Of a DNA stretch of 64,000 bases, positions 24,770 to 37,297 are shown in pieces. A program made the position numbers and the translations under genes. The notes under the pieces are model-generated. The model was not told the origin of the DNA. It made no database searches and saw nothing but the letters and a program-made list of their open reading frames with translations. Position 1 is the first letter of the stretch. The number at the start of each line of letters is the position of its first letter. The DNA comes from Zygnema cylindricum (lineage: Eukaryota; Streptophyta; Zygnematophyceae; Zygnematales; Zygnemataceae): NCBI GenBank assembly GCA_037447655.1, contig JBBHKE010003519.1:158902-222901 (forward strand). Reading direction: 5' to 3'.

Positions 24770-25030
24770 CGAATAAATGAAAGAAGAAATGAAGAAACAA
24801 ATTAGAAAAGAAATGAGAAAATGAATGAAAAATCGAATGAGAAAGGGAAGGAAAAAACGAACGAAAAAACGAACGAAAAAACGAATGAAAGAACGAATAA
24901 ATAATCGGATGAAAAAACGAATGAAAAAACGAATGAACAAAGGAATGAAAAACGAATGAAAAAACAAATGAAAAAACGAATGAAATAACGTATGAAAAAA
25001 CAAATGAGAAAACAAACAAACAAACAAACA
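24770..25030. repeat. AACGAATGAAAA minisatellite
   Basis: About 20 degenerate copies of a 12-base GAATGAAAAAAC unit, immediately upstream of the F-box exon. Frames over it are Phe/Ser-rich repeat artefacts. Confidence 0.9.
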
Positions 25031-28000
25031 AATGAAATAAAAATGAACAATTTACAGGTTATCAAACAAATGGGTTTGAGATACCATGAATAGAAAGGGA
25101 AAAAGCTGGGAAAGGTAAGCAGTGTATCTTTAAGAAGACTTGGCCTAACAACACAGGTACAGACATTCTCCATAGGGAATTAGAGGGATATGATGACAAA
25201 AAAGAAGAATCCTTGACAAATATCAGTAGCAAAAATGACCACTTTCTTGAAATTTCTTTCATCCCACAGAAAGATACTAACATAGTATACATGTAAACAG
25301 ACAAAATGCTATAATTTATAGAAGCAACACTTGACTGGAAAGCTACACTATCTCGTCGTCTTTGCCTTCCTTACTTCCTAATACAATAAACAATAAATTT
25401 GATTCCATAGATCTATGAACGAATTGAACAAACAACAAGGCAGATCATCCTACACTCAAATGGTATGGGCATTTTATCATCGTAAGTCATAGATATTGGG
25501 GCCCACATTCTGGCTAGCCATTTAATTTATGTGGTATTAGTAACCACTTACACATAGTATAACTAGGTATCTCGGTCCAATGGCATGACAGGAAAGTGAA
25601 AGTTCTTAGAATAGGGGCAACTTTTGTTCATTGCAAAAAAAGACTGTCCCACCATAATTAATATGGAATAAGTTACGGGTTTATATTCTTTGAGGCCCAT
25701 ACATAAATTAGAGTGGAAGCTTAGGACTATAAACCTCCAAACTTGTGTTTAACAAAGGCCCGATCTTTTGTGTCCATGACATGGCATGGACCCACAGTAA
25801 TATTACATCAACAATAAAGTCTTGGGAGGATACGGGCAGTGGAGAGGAAGATAGTGTAGGTTTAGTTTCGTAGTTAGTTATTAGTTAGTTGGTTAATCGG
25901 TTGCATGGTTAAACTTTAAAAGAGGGCCCGTGGACGCTTGATCTCCATAAAACGTAGTGGTGAGAGATAATGTATTTGACACTAATTTATTCGCCAATCT
26001 CAAAAAAAATTACAGATAAGAATAGCTTGGTTTTTAATAAAATTGTGGACGGTGGGTCCAAGAAACGCTTGCCTGACTTATGTGCACCGATATGCATTAA
26101 TATATATATATATATATATTTTTTTTCTATTTTGCTTCTTTTCTTTTTTTAGTCAGCTGCAAATGCTTCGATGTCTAATAAATGTCGACAGTTTTTAAGT
26201 TATGCCCTATGTTCATCTGAATCCTCATCGGAATGTGGGATTGGTCCAACAAATGGTTTGAAATACATATTTATATTGTTGCCACTTTTTTTTTCTGTTC
26301 ATTGATTTCTCATTCATTTAATATTTAGCTTAAAAGAAAAGAGCATCGAATTGCCAAAAAAAAACGGGAGGGAAGTGAGGGAGAAAAGATATTATCTTTG
26401 TCTCATCGAAATATTATGTGACAATGTTAGCGTTGCGGATAATTAAAAAAATTGACAAATTTGCTCGTACCGATTTCCGGAAAAAACAATCTTTACAAAA
26501 CTCAACTACTATCAAAACCAAGTAATTCAATCGGAATTGCCATTTAACTATATTTCACTCAATGTATTGGAATAGAAATTTGGTATTTTCACGATTTAAA
26601 CTCAAAAAATGAATTAAGATTTGTTGAATGGTACTTTGAGCTAATACGCTTGTGTCGACATGATTCTACACAATTTTAACAATTATAAAGAATCGTCCAC
26701 ACTTATTATATTAGGACATGTGCCAATATCAAAAGTGGCTCATCGTCACAGAAAAAACCATTTTGAAATAGATAAAGAACCAAGACCAAGCAAAATAACC
26801 GTGTCCTACCTATTGGCCATTATAGCATTTTTAGATTACGACAAACAATTACTTCAAGAAAAAAGTTACCTTCATATCAAGACCTCGTTTAATATGTCTG
26901 TTAAAATAAACAATGAACTAAACATCACCAGATACCATAAACAAACATAATTACCCCTAAATTAACCTCGTCGACCTTCAGTAGAATAGACCTCAAGAGA
27001 CCTACTTAGACTAGATCTCCAAGTCTACTTTCTGCCTTTTATCCCAAAAGTGTATCTGTTGACATTCAATACACTGAGGCCTTTGCTCTCCTTCATAATT
27101 TAAATGTGTGAAAACAATTGAAAATGCTATATTTGTTTACCTCATATTATCCACCTAATATACGGTTTTTCCGCTTGTAATAGGTGTGCAGTATAGTGTC
27201 AGCACATATAGCATTTCCAATTTTTTCTCCATATTTGAGCTATGCTACCATTCAACGGAATACGGTGGTGGACGTCTGACCCCCCGACATGTCAGCATGT
27301 CCACGTCAGCATGACCATAGTCGTAAATGATGTTGCACAGCAGGGCACCTTCCAATCAGAAACGGACTCGTGGAGCGAGGGCCCACAGCTCTCTTGCCAC
27401 GCATCCGCAGGGACGGATGCACAAAAAGTACGTAGATTATTCATAGTACGATACAGGGCCCCAAAAAGTACGGCTACCTAGGCCAGGTGTCTGTTTCGGA
27501 TTGGATCAACATCTGACGTCTGACGTGGTCCTAACTTAAGGTCCTCAGCATGAATCTACTATAGAGGTTAGAGGCCCATTCTCTATTATTGCTCTTAAAA
27601 TATTTAAGGTAGTAAATAGGTAATCACTGTAGTTAGTGTGTAGTTATTTTGTCCCTTCTCAAAAAAAAGTTTGGTTTGGTTTACAGTTCTTGTCTCTTGC
27701 TTCGCACGACATTGATTTGCTAAACTATTAGTCTCACTCCTGCACTGCCCATCGCTATTAGATTTAACCACTAATTCGAGTGAGCGCCTTTTCAACCTAA
27801 AATCGTAAATAAGAAATAATAACACTATTTAGTTAAGTACCCGTAGTGAGCCATGTGGCAAAACATAATTTAGTGTAGTTAATTCTAGTAAGGTGTCGAC
27901 GCTAACAATTTAGCTCTAATAGGGATGGGAGATATATTTTTCTGCTTTGCTTGTTTACATGTTTTCAAAAGTTTCCTATCTTTTGTTCGATCTTTGCAAT

Positions 28001-28603
28001 AGCCTAATTTTTAAGCCTATATTGGTCGCCGAAAAACATTCATTGCTTATTTCTTCTTATGTATCCATATGGTTTTATCCATCAAGTTTAGCAATAAAGC
28101 CTTTCTTCACCCTGTAGACCAAAAAAGAGGTAAACTACTTCCTTCACCAAAATTAGAGTGGATAACTCTTACTGTTGACAACACTGTCTGCTTAAGTGGT
28201 CCATGAGTAGTCGCGTTGCAAAAAAAAAACAGTTTAGTTAACAAATAAATCATTTATATAATTCACTAACCCTAATAGCGATGGGACCTGTATATACCTG
28301 AATAGGAAAAGGCCCGGTAAACGACGAGCTTCCCCATCGCTACTCAGCTTTGCTGTCCTCTTTAATAAAAACGTTTAAAGGCTCCGAAAGAGGCACGCGG
28401 GCAGGCTGAATTCCCTTCCTTCTGCCTTCCTTGGCAGCCATGGGTCCTCGAATAGCTGGCAGAATCTGCGAGTTCGTAGTGTACGACAAAGGAACTGGAA
28501 AATGGAAAATGTGATCCCTCTATTAGACTTGGCAGCATTTGCCAAATATGTGCCAAACGTTGAAAGTATTTTTGGGAAAATATATCGACGGAGGGGAATC
28601 TGC
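25031..28603. other. Long intergenic or intronic region
   Basis: No exon is recognised. It may hold the missing first exon of the F-box/kelch gene. A (TA)n tract lies at 26099-26119. Frames of 60-96 codons are isolated and lack splice context. Confidence 0.4.
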
Positions 28604-28624
28604 TACACCGCGAATCGTTATTAG
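28604..28624. mobile_element. MITE end fragment, copy M4
   Basis: Only the terminal TACACCGCGAATCGTTATTA is present, cut off directly by the hAT-like element beginning at 28625. A similar terminus lies on that element's other side, at 29498. Confidence 0.6.
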
Positions 28625-29499
28625 TAGTGTTGTGTATCGGTAAAAAACTTATCGCGATAACACCGATACTGATAGTTATCGGTTATCGAACGGTCAGAGA
28701 TTCCGATATATCGGTCTGGGACCAACAAATTCCATATCGGCAATAACTTAAAAAATATATAGTATGCATACAATAGTAATTTATAACATACTGTATTATT
28801 TTATTGATTTTATATAGCGTGGCATGCCACGTATAAAAATCTGTTCCGTTACCGCTTAACTGCAATTTATTACGGACAGCGCAGCATATAAACGTTGGCT
28901 GGTTAACTGAACAAAACTTTTACGGCGACGTACGTAATTTTACTAAAAAACTGGTGAACATGGAACTGGAAAAGGACGGCGGACACAAAAGTACAACGGA
29001 CGCAAAATAACATTCTGCGCGCCGCCGGAATCGAACGGACGACTTGGAATGAGAAAACACGAGCGGACGGGCCAGCGTGAGCGCCGGCATCCCGGAATGG
29101 CTCTTTTGGCAGCTTATACCAAAAAAGTCGACCGATTGACACGTGGCATGTCCCCAGGGGATCTCAAGGAATAAAAGGACAAAGCCATGGCGTCGGATGT
29201 GAAAGGTACATCGTTTTTACTGAATCCGTATCAAAACCGTACAGATCTCATGGCGGCTACTTAACCGGGGAATATGACGTACAGTTGAGGGTACAGGCCG
29301 TACATTTATCTGTAAGGTCCGTACAGTTATCGCCGATAGTTATCGCTATCGGCATTATCGCCGATAAGAACCCGATATTATCGGCTACTTATCGGCGATA
29401 ATACCGATGTCGATATATCGTACCAATATATCGATTATCGGATACCCAAAAAAAGGCCCATATCGGTTATCGGCAAATCCTTACCGATACACAACACTA
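28625..29499. mobile_element. Longer hAT-like element, TAGTGTTGTG family
   Basis: The 875-bp element has the same ends as 7012-7385: TAGTGTTGTGTATCGGTA at left, CCGATACACAACACTA at right. Subterminal ATCGG/CCGAT words are again abundant. The GC-richer centre (about 28900-29120) is not shared with the short copy. No target duplication is visible: both flanks are instead termini of the TA-type MITE family. Confidence 0.75.
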
Positions 29500-29989
29500 C
29501 ACCGCGAATCGCTATTAGCGTACATGACGCTAATTGGGGTACCCCTTTTTTTGGGGCAAATTCTCAAATAGAATAAAGTACGCTAAATGTTTTTGCACGC
29601 TATTTGAGGTACCCCGCTCAATGCGGTTCATAACTGTAATTTAGTTCCCTTTTAAATAGTATGGTGTACGGACTGCCAGATCTGTAATATTTCGTACATT
29701 TTCAAATTTAAAAGTACAGAAAATATAATATTATATAATTGCGTAAATATTTTCCGGCATACGCAGATGTAAAAAAAACGCGATGGCGTACGATTTGAAC
29801 AGTTTCGTACATATGCATGTTTTAGTGTGGACATATTATGTGCCTAAATTTTTACAAAGCAGTTTACAAATTAGAGTACATGATAAATTAGTATCATGGT
29901 GTACCCGAAAAAACACAATTTACCGTAAAGTACGCTAATTGTTTCATTACGCTATTTATTTCATTACGCTAATAGCGATTCACGGTGTA
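29498..29989. mobile_element. TA-flanked MITE, copy M5
   Basis: About 492 bp. The left end is TACACCGCGAATCGCTATTA and the right end is GCTAATAGCGATTCACGGTG followed by TA. Its first 127 bases recur almost exactly at 59941-60067. Confidence 0.8.
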
Positions 29990-30518
29990 GTTATTAGTGT
30001 CATAGTTTAAATAGTGTTGAAGAAAATTTACCGTAATTGATGCTAATTAAGAATTTGAAAATTTTCAAAAAAAAGGTGTATTCTAATTTCGGCGTTTATG
30101 CTAATTTGGGAACAGCAAAAATGGAATATTCGCCGTAGGATTATACACATTAATATATGTATCCGTACAAAATATAAGAAATCGTACGCCGTCGCGAATT
30201 TAAAATATCCGTACATGCCATACTATTTTACGTGTCAGACTAATTCCGTTTTTATGAGCGCACGTTCCTATGCGTGCGCGTCTGATTTAATTCATTTTTT
30301 GTAAATTTTCACTTGAAAAGGTACATTTATGTACAGTCTAACATCGACCGTACAACACACTATTTATATTTTATTGTACTTTCGGGCTTTACTTTATTCT
30401 GTACGGTACCTTAATTAACGTCAAGGAAAAATTAAAATCGTATCCTATTTGAAAATAAAAATCGAAATTTTAAGAACCCAAATTAGTGACTTTGACACTA
30501 ATAACGATTCGCGGTGTA
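29990..30518 (+). mobile_element. TA-flanked MITE, copy M6
   Basis: About 530 bp, abutting M5. The left terminus is worn (TTATTAGTGTCATAG). The right terminus is ACACTAATAACGATTCGCGG followed by TGTA. It is the reverse complement of M7 over nearly its whole length. Confidence 0.8.
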
Positions 30519-30581
30519 TATCGACGCGATTTTTTTTAGCACAGAATTTCGTTATAATACGACAAATGAATCTGTACAGCA

Positions 30582-31120
30582 TACCGCGAATCGTTATTAG
30601 TGTCAAAGTCACTAATTTGGGTTCTTAAAATTTTGATTTTTTCCTCAAATAGGATACATGATTTTAATTTTTCCTTGACGTTAATTAAGGGACCGTACAA
30701 AATAGCGTAAGGAATGAAAGTACAATCAGATCTAAATAGTGTGGTGTACGGTTGGTGTCAGACCGTACATAAATGTACCTTATCAAGTAAAAATTTACAA
30801 AAAATGAATTAAATCAGACGCGCACGCATAGGAACGTGCGCTCAAAAATCAGGATTATTCTGACACGTAAATTAGCCTGACATGTACGGATATTTAAATT
30901 TCACGACGGCGTACGATTTGTAATAATTTGTACGGATACATATATTAACGTGTATAATCGTACGGCGAATATTCCATTTTTGCTGTTCCCAAATTAGCAT
31001 AATGCCGAAACTAGAATACACCTTTTTTTTTTTTTAAATCAAATTCTTAATTAGCATCAATTACGGTAAATTTTCTTCAACACTATTTAAACTTTGACAC
31101 TAATATAGATTCGCAGTGTA
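30582..31120 (-). mobile_element. TA-flanked MITE, copy M7, inverted relative to M6
   Basis: About 539 bp, running from TACCGCGAATCGTTATTAGT to TATAGATTCGCAGTGTA. With M6 it forms an inverted repeat of about 1.1 kb around a spacer of some 60 bases (30519-30581). Its right-hand part is shared with M8 as part of the RING1 duplication. Confidence 0.8.
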
Positions 31121-34100
31121 GAGGACTGTACTGTACTTTACTGTACCTCTGTAATTTCCGTAAAGACGTAAAACATCAACCGTTCATTTGTATGTACGTT
31201 TAGTAATTTTGTGCAAAGTCGTTTGTCGCAGTTTACGAAAATCTTGTTGAAACGCTTCCCATTGATATAGCAGATTCCCCTCCGTCTAGTATTTCTGTAT
31301 AACAGTGTAAGACTGTAAGGGACATCTAAAGTAAAAAGTTCGATCAATTTCGTACAGAAATGTTACATGTCCAAAAGCAGGCTCTGCGTCATTAGGGGTG
31401 TTCACTTTAGGGCGCGTTTCTATGTATCTCAGCACTAAATATTTGTCGCTTAGCAAAGACTTGAAGTCTTGAAGTAGCAGCATTTCCGGTAGTGACACGC
31501 ACCTCCGCCAAAGCACCCTGTCCAGCATTTACCGCACATGAAAGCTGAAAGTACGCCACATAGTCCACCGTGTATCGCAAATGATATTTTTTTGCTACAT
31601 AAATCTGCTGTTCTCCGTGCACACATGTCCAATTTTCATTTGTAGACCGTCTTTCGGAAAGTACGCATCTCACATTTACATGGGAACCGTCCGATTAAAA
31701 ATCGACGAGTGTGAACAAAGAATAAAAAATGGGTAATCAGATGCCCGAAAAAAACATTAACGAGACAGGACCGTACGGCAAAAGCGATACTGGGTTAGTG
31801 ACGTGAGCACTGTTGTCAAGAAGTCGATGTACTTTTGTGACAGGCGCGGTCACGTTACTGAATACCGTACTGCTGCCTGCCGCTGCTGAATTACCGAATA
31901 CGGTTTATGGCTTGTGAGAGCTCTCCAGGAACGATTGCTTCTGATTGCAACTCTGTTGCAGTAGCAGCAGCTATGATTAGTGGCTGGGCCGACAGGATGG
32001 AGGATGGACGTATTAGCGTCTGTCTGGCGGACATTAAGAAGGAGATGCAGTGCCCTATTTGTCTTAGTACGTATATCCTTTGGCTGAGCTAAAATTAAAA
32101 GGAAATGTGTATTATATTTTTAACTTTGATATTGATTTTTGTGAATATGTTTGGTGCTTCGTCGTTGGTTCAGATAACAGACAGAAAGATATTGCTGCTG
32201 GTTATTAAAACAGGTATTATTACTCTGGAGAAACAAAATATTATGTGTTGATACAGGAATGTACAAATACTGTAGGTGCAAATTCAGTCTTCAACGGTTG
32301 TTAACTTTATATTGGCTGTATACATGTGATCAACATCTAAATGTATTTATGAATTTCAATATATTCTTTTGGAATTCGGACTATCATAAATCTTAGTTAT
32401 TCCGATAGATAATTTGTGTTATATTTACATTGAACCATGATAGGTTTTTGAATCTAGAATTGCTTGGTAAAGCATTTAACATTCTTGCATTAAACCAAAT
32501 TAAACTTTGTTCTTTATCCTTTATTCATGCATTGTGCCTTCTTGCTGAAACAAATGCAGAACAAAGTTGTTGCAACAGATAGAACTTCTTCACGCTCATT
32601 CATGTGAATTTTTGACCTGACATCTTCTGAATATGGACCTTACATTCAGGTGTTATTAAAAAAACGAGAACGGTGATGGAATGTTTACACCGTTTTTGCC
32701 GCGAATGTATTGATAAGGCCATGCGGCTCGGGTAAGCATCCACGTTAATATTGTTAGCCGACATTATGTCCAGCAGCTTAATTGTTGGAGATATATAAGG
32801 ATTTTTTTTCAGTAACATGATAGGAATGATGGGCGCAGGTGCATCAATTTTTGCTTTTATGTGCCACATTTTTTGTAAATGTACATCACGTAAATATTTT
32901 GCATGCTTTATTTTTCAAAGGAAAAAATACAATGCCGCTTTATAGTTTTCAATTCTGCCTTAATTTCATAACGTAGTTCTAATTATTTGATTGCCTATTT
33001 TTTTGTTTATATTTCATTTTCATGTCTCAACGAAATAATTTTACACATTTTTAAATGTCAAATTGTCAACTTCTACCTGATGCTTTTTTCATGAACGATG
33101 TATAAACGCTGTGTCCTTAATTTAAATTAATACACCCTTGTTACACACGCCTCCCTACATCATTACTATTTGTAAAAGATCCTCTATCTGTATTAAGAAT
33201 AACATTTTTAGCTCCCAACACCATTTTTGTGCAATGCAACCGGAACTTGTCAATATTGAAAACAGACGTTATAACAAAATGCTGTTCTATCGCATCTTTC
33301 ATCAGCTTCTTTCAAGCAGAATTGATGTGACATTTGTAGCTTTTTGTGATCGCTATGAAGGCAAATGTGGTCCTAGTTGAGAACCGATTCTATATTTTAC
33401 AATCTTATGTTTGAAAGAAATGGGTTTTGTGGCTTCAGGAACAATGAATGCCCAGCTTGTCGAGCCCATTGTGCAAGCAGGCGTTCTCTACGAGATGACC
33501 CAAAGTTTGATAATTTAGTTGCTGCCCTCTACCCAAACCTCTCTAAATATGAAGAAGAGGTCTGTGTTATCCTGTGAGGTGACCTTAGACTTACTCATTT
33601 TTGTCTCGGCTGATGATTTGGTCCCCCCAAAGGAAAGTGTTGAGGAGTGGTCAACCAGCTGCTAAGAAAAGTTTTGTTTTTCTTTTTGGTGTCATCTTTT
33701 ACGGTAGAAGTGGAATATTTAGTTAATCCCTTTGTGTGTTTTTTTCCCCTTGTGCCATTTGCAGGACGACGGTTTTGATGAAGAGGAAAGTCGGCGCAAC
33801 CGACAGGTACCTTCCAATCCTTATCAGCAATATTGTGAAGTCTCTTATGTTGATCATGCTGGTGCACGGTTATCCATGTACTATTTTCTTGTAATGTTCT
33901 TATAGATGTCTCAAAGATGTTAAGCCCACTCGAGTTTCATTGCTGGTTGCCTGAGAGTGTTGAGAAAACTTGCCTAAACGAATTCACGTGGCAAGTATTG
34001 TCCCTGCCAAAATCACTGTAATAAGTGATTCCAAGTGCAATTACGCTTTATTCCTGAGTCATTTGCGGGAACTAGTTTGCACTTGTATGTCTGCTTTACA

Positions 34101-34322
34101 CTTTATCATCATAATGATGCCTTTAAACTTCAGCCTGCTTGCCTTTATTTAAACCTGGTGCACTTGAAGCACAGCCTGAGATACTTCAAGGGATAAATTT
34201 TGTTGATTGTTGCAGATTCAGGAACGGATAACTGAGACATTTCGCAGACAGAATGTGGCTTTATCCAAACGTCGTAGTACAGGTGGTCCTGGGGGCAAAC
34301 GGAAACGGCGTCTCTCTAGAGG
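31036..34322 (+). repeat. Segmental duplication, copy 1
   Basis: This 3287-bp block repeats at 37705-40982 (3278 bp). Reading the two side by side I see only about five differences: an extra 8-bp ACTGTAAG near 31310, A/T at 31947, a small change near 32607, T/G near 32948 and T/C near 33508. The left edge lies inside a MITE (M7 here, M8 in copy 2). The right edge is a GA repeat here. Confidence 0.95.
31286..31673 (-). other. Overlapping antisense frames upstream of RING1 copy 1
   Basis: Two overlapping minus-strand frames together span nearly 400 bases. They read like one protein broken by a frameshift, with words such as HLRYTVDYVAYFQLS in one frame and SDKYLVLRYIETRPKV in the other. The same arrangement is present at 37902-38334 in the second block, as expected from the recent duplication. 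I do not recognise the product. It could be a decayed gene, divergent from RING1, or chance. Confidence 0.25.
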
Positions 34323-34470
34323 GAGAGGAAGGGAGAGCGAGAGAAGGAAGAGAGAGAGAGGGGAAGAGAGGGAGGGAGAGCGAGAGAGGGGAGAGAGAGA
34401 GAGAGAGAGACAGGAGGGGAGAGAGAGGGAGAGAGGGAGAGAGAGAAGGAGACTACTGAAGATTCTCTAA
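31907..34470 (+). CDS. Truncated RING1-like copy, RING domain only
   Basis: Exons 31907-32066, 32650-32731, 33439-33559 and 33765-33806 are the same as in the complete gene at 38568. The fifth exon starts at 34216 as in the complete gene but after 34322 runs into a GA repeat. The frame stays open through it as an Arg/Glu/Gly run and stops at 34470. The predicted product is 219 residues. All eight zinc ligands of the C3HC4 RING remain (C49, C52, C65, H67, C70, C73, C85, C88), followed by the basic KRKRRLSRG patch. The C-terminal RAWUL domain, used in Polycomb-group partner binding, is lost. Residue 15 is Asn here and Tyr in the complete copy. It may be a pseudogene, an expressed RING-only variant, or an assembly artefact. 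Confidence 0.85.
34315..34452. repeat. GA-rich microsatellite at the duplication edge
   Basis: GAGAGG/GGGAGAGA sequence that replaces the rest of RING1 exon 5 in copy 1. Another GA-rich tract lies at 35069-35162. Confidence 0.9.
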
Positions 34471-34831
34471 AACGTATAGAACCAGAGCAGAGAAAATAAT
34501 CTGAATGAATAAACCAAACAAACGAACGAGTATCAGAAATGCAAAAAGTGCATTCAGAAGTAATTAATCACACTACAGACAAAAAACGAAACACGGATCA
34601 GAAAATAATTCCCTAAATATTAATATAGAAACAAAGTGTAAAAGTAGTTGGTATCTAAGAATAAACGACAATTGTTATATTGACAGTAAAGAATCAAAGA
34701 TGGCACCGAAACACAGAAAGAGTACAGAAACTCAATACAGAAGGTACAGAAAAAATTTAAAAAAAGGGCCACAAGAACAACTAGAGGAGAAAATATACAA
34801 TAAACTTTAAACAATAATATATGAGAATCAC

Positions 34832-37257
34832 CTGGAACCTGTGAGGGCCACACTGGAGGAGGAGAGAGGCCATTGTAGGCTCCACGGTTTTCCGGGCTTT
34901 GCTCCCATCCTGAACATCCCCAAAACAATAAGCTCTCTTTTTCTCCCTCTCCCTCTCTCCTTCCACACCCTCTCCTCTCTCTCTTTCCCCCTCTCTCTTT
35001 CCCGCTCCCAACCCTCGTCTCTATTGCTTCCCTCCCTCATTCCCGCTTCTCCAAAAATGGCTCCATTGCAAATGAGACAGAGAGAGAGGGAGGGAGCATT
35101 AGGAGAAAGAGCGTGAGAGAGAGGAGAAAGAGCGAGAGAGAGAGAGAGGAAGAACAGGAGAGCGAATGAGTAAAAGGGACAAGCAGGTGAGAGATGGAAA
35201 AAAGTAGAGGAAGTAATCACCTGTACTCCGAATTCAACAGTCTTTACATCGTTTTCTACCACAATCACTTTCTTTCCTCTTTACTTCTTTTACTTCTCCA
35301 TTAATTTATGAATTCACTTATTTTATCTGTCCTTTATTTAATTATTTATTTCCCTTTGGTTTTGGGATTTCGACTGACCTTGCAAGCTGTCACGAAGACA
35401 TTTATGTCATTGGGGAGTTCTCTCTCTTGTAGAGAAACTATTCGTTTTTTTTTCACATTCTTCTCCTTCTCCGGTCTGGACCGCAAAAGCCCAACTTATT
35501 TGGTTATGAGTATGAGTGGTTCAAAGGTTTATTCAATATAAATAATCACTACTAAAATTAATATTTTAAATTGAATGCTTTTTCAGGAAGAAAATGGTAA
35601 TCTTGGCTTCGAGCCAGAGCAAAAGACAAGAAAGAGAGAGAGGGAGAGAGGGGGAACTCTTTTTACCGTAGAACAATTGAAGTTGCATTTTGTGTACTTT
35701 CAGAAGACTGCAGCTGCAATATGACAAAATCGAAAGAAAAAAAGGAGTTAAAAAAATGAAATCGACCTTTTTTACCATCCTGTTAAACTAGTTAAATTAC
35801 CTTTTCATTCGATTCTCATAACATGAGAAAATTCAAAAGAAAATTTACAAACACACAGGTCCAAAAATGGAATAATCACCAAAGAAGGGAGAAATGCCCT
35901 CCATTATTATCGATTTAGATTCACCTTTATCAACAGTAATTCCTAATTGGTCTTTTCTTTGTTCTTCTTTCATTCATTTATGCATTTGTGAAATTTAAAA
36001 ACCAGATTTACACAAACATTTCCAAATCATCACCAATTTTTGAAACCAATAACAGCTTTTAACTTCTCTAATTACGAAAATATACACACTATAATTTCAA
36101 ATGTTAAAATCTCTAAATTGTGGTGTATGTTGATTTGAAGCCGATCGCTTAATAACATTGCTTTAGAAATCCATTTAAAATAATCCACTTTAGGCCTATG
36201 CTGGTACCCTTTTCAAATTTCGAACTTCAACACAGTTTTGAGGAATTTGAACTTTACAATTCGAGATAGATGGAAGGTTTTTGGGAGAAGATTTTGTACA
36301 TTGAAACAAAAAAATGTCACTTGTTAGTCCAAAATCGTTTAATTGACATTTTTTCAAAAGCTCAGAGAAAATCCAGTAGAATATGCGTTTTTGGGGCAAT
36401 TCGCATAAAATTCTTATGTTGATTTAATTCAATTGAATTATAACAGAAAAGGTCAAGGAGCCCATTCTGGTCCAAATATGGTTGTCAACGTCTGAGTCCA
36501 ATGTCAAATTCAATTTCAATATACACATGATGAACATAATCAAAAAAATCAAAAATCAAATCTCATTGTTTAGAGTTTCATTAACCCTTGATAGAAATTA
36601 CGGTTCATTCAAAATAATGTTTATAACAAAATCAGGTTTGATTTAGGGTTCATCCATATTTAGAATACATGAACAGGATTAAAAATAATGTTAATAACAT
36701 TTCTATATTGTTAATAACATTATCTTGATGACAACATTTATATGTGACAGCGGGGTGGAAACATGCTATTCACATATGTCATACTTCAAAATTCATGTTT
36801 TGAAACACTAAAAACGGTACAAGAGAAAATGGTCCTACGACAACATTGTATGTCACACAAGCAACAATAAATAATGCAACTTTTAATTCCATAAAATCGG
36901 ATTCCAAGGAAGTAACCGAACCACATTTAGAATGCTAAATTTTTTCTTCCTTTTTTTTTTCTCTATCAAACCCGTGAAATTTGTATAGAACATTTTCCAT
37001 TTCTTTTTTCTTTTGAATAATTTTGAAATTGAGGGGTTTTTCGGACTTCAATGCTTGCAAATCCGGGTTTTTTCCATGGGTTTAGAAATCTCAAGACAAA
37101 AGAGACAAGATTTGGATATGAAAACAAAGGGCAAAGAATTTCCAAAAACGACAAACGAGAACGTGGACTTGTAAGGACGATAATGAGGAAGATGGATACT
37201 TACTCCAAGATATGGCTGCAGAAGAGACAAAAGAGAAGACGCATCAGGGGCAGCCAT
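34832..37257 (-). CDS. 5' part of an unrecognised gene
   Basis: Exons I can support are 37204-37257 (start, MAAPDASSLLSLLQPYLG then GTAAGT), 35667-35713, 35379-35475, 35221-35271 and 34832-34909. The last four join in consistent phase. They read LQSSESTQNATSIVL, then RPEKEKNVKKKRIVSLQE, LPNDINVFVTACK, KVIVVENDVKTVEFGVQ and DGSKARKTVEPTMASLLLQ. At least one exon between 37204 and 35713 is missing from the model. No family is recognised. The acceptor before 35271 lacks a pyrimidine tract. Downstream sequence meets the GA repeat and the 3' edge of RING1 copy 1, so the gene may be cut off there. Its start lies about 1.3 kb from the RING1 start and is divergent from it, with MITE M8 between. Confidence 0.5.
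35069..35162. repeat. GA-rich microsatellite
   Basis: (GA)n and GAGAGG tract inside an intron of the unrecognised minus-strand gene. A CT-rich tract just before it (about 34930-35000) could pair with it. Confidence 0.9.
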
Positions 37258-37297
37258 GGAGCCCTCCCACCTGGTACTGCAGCCTCCCAACAGAAGC

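Noticed and set aside
24740-25031. Phe-rich minus-strand frames upstream of the F-box exon as its first exon
   Set aside because: They are reads of the GAATGAAAAAAC minisatellite and do not join in phase to the F-box exon.
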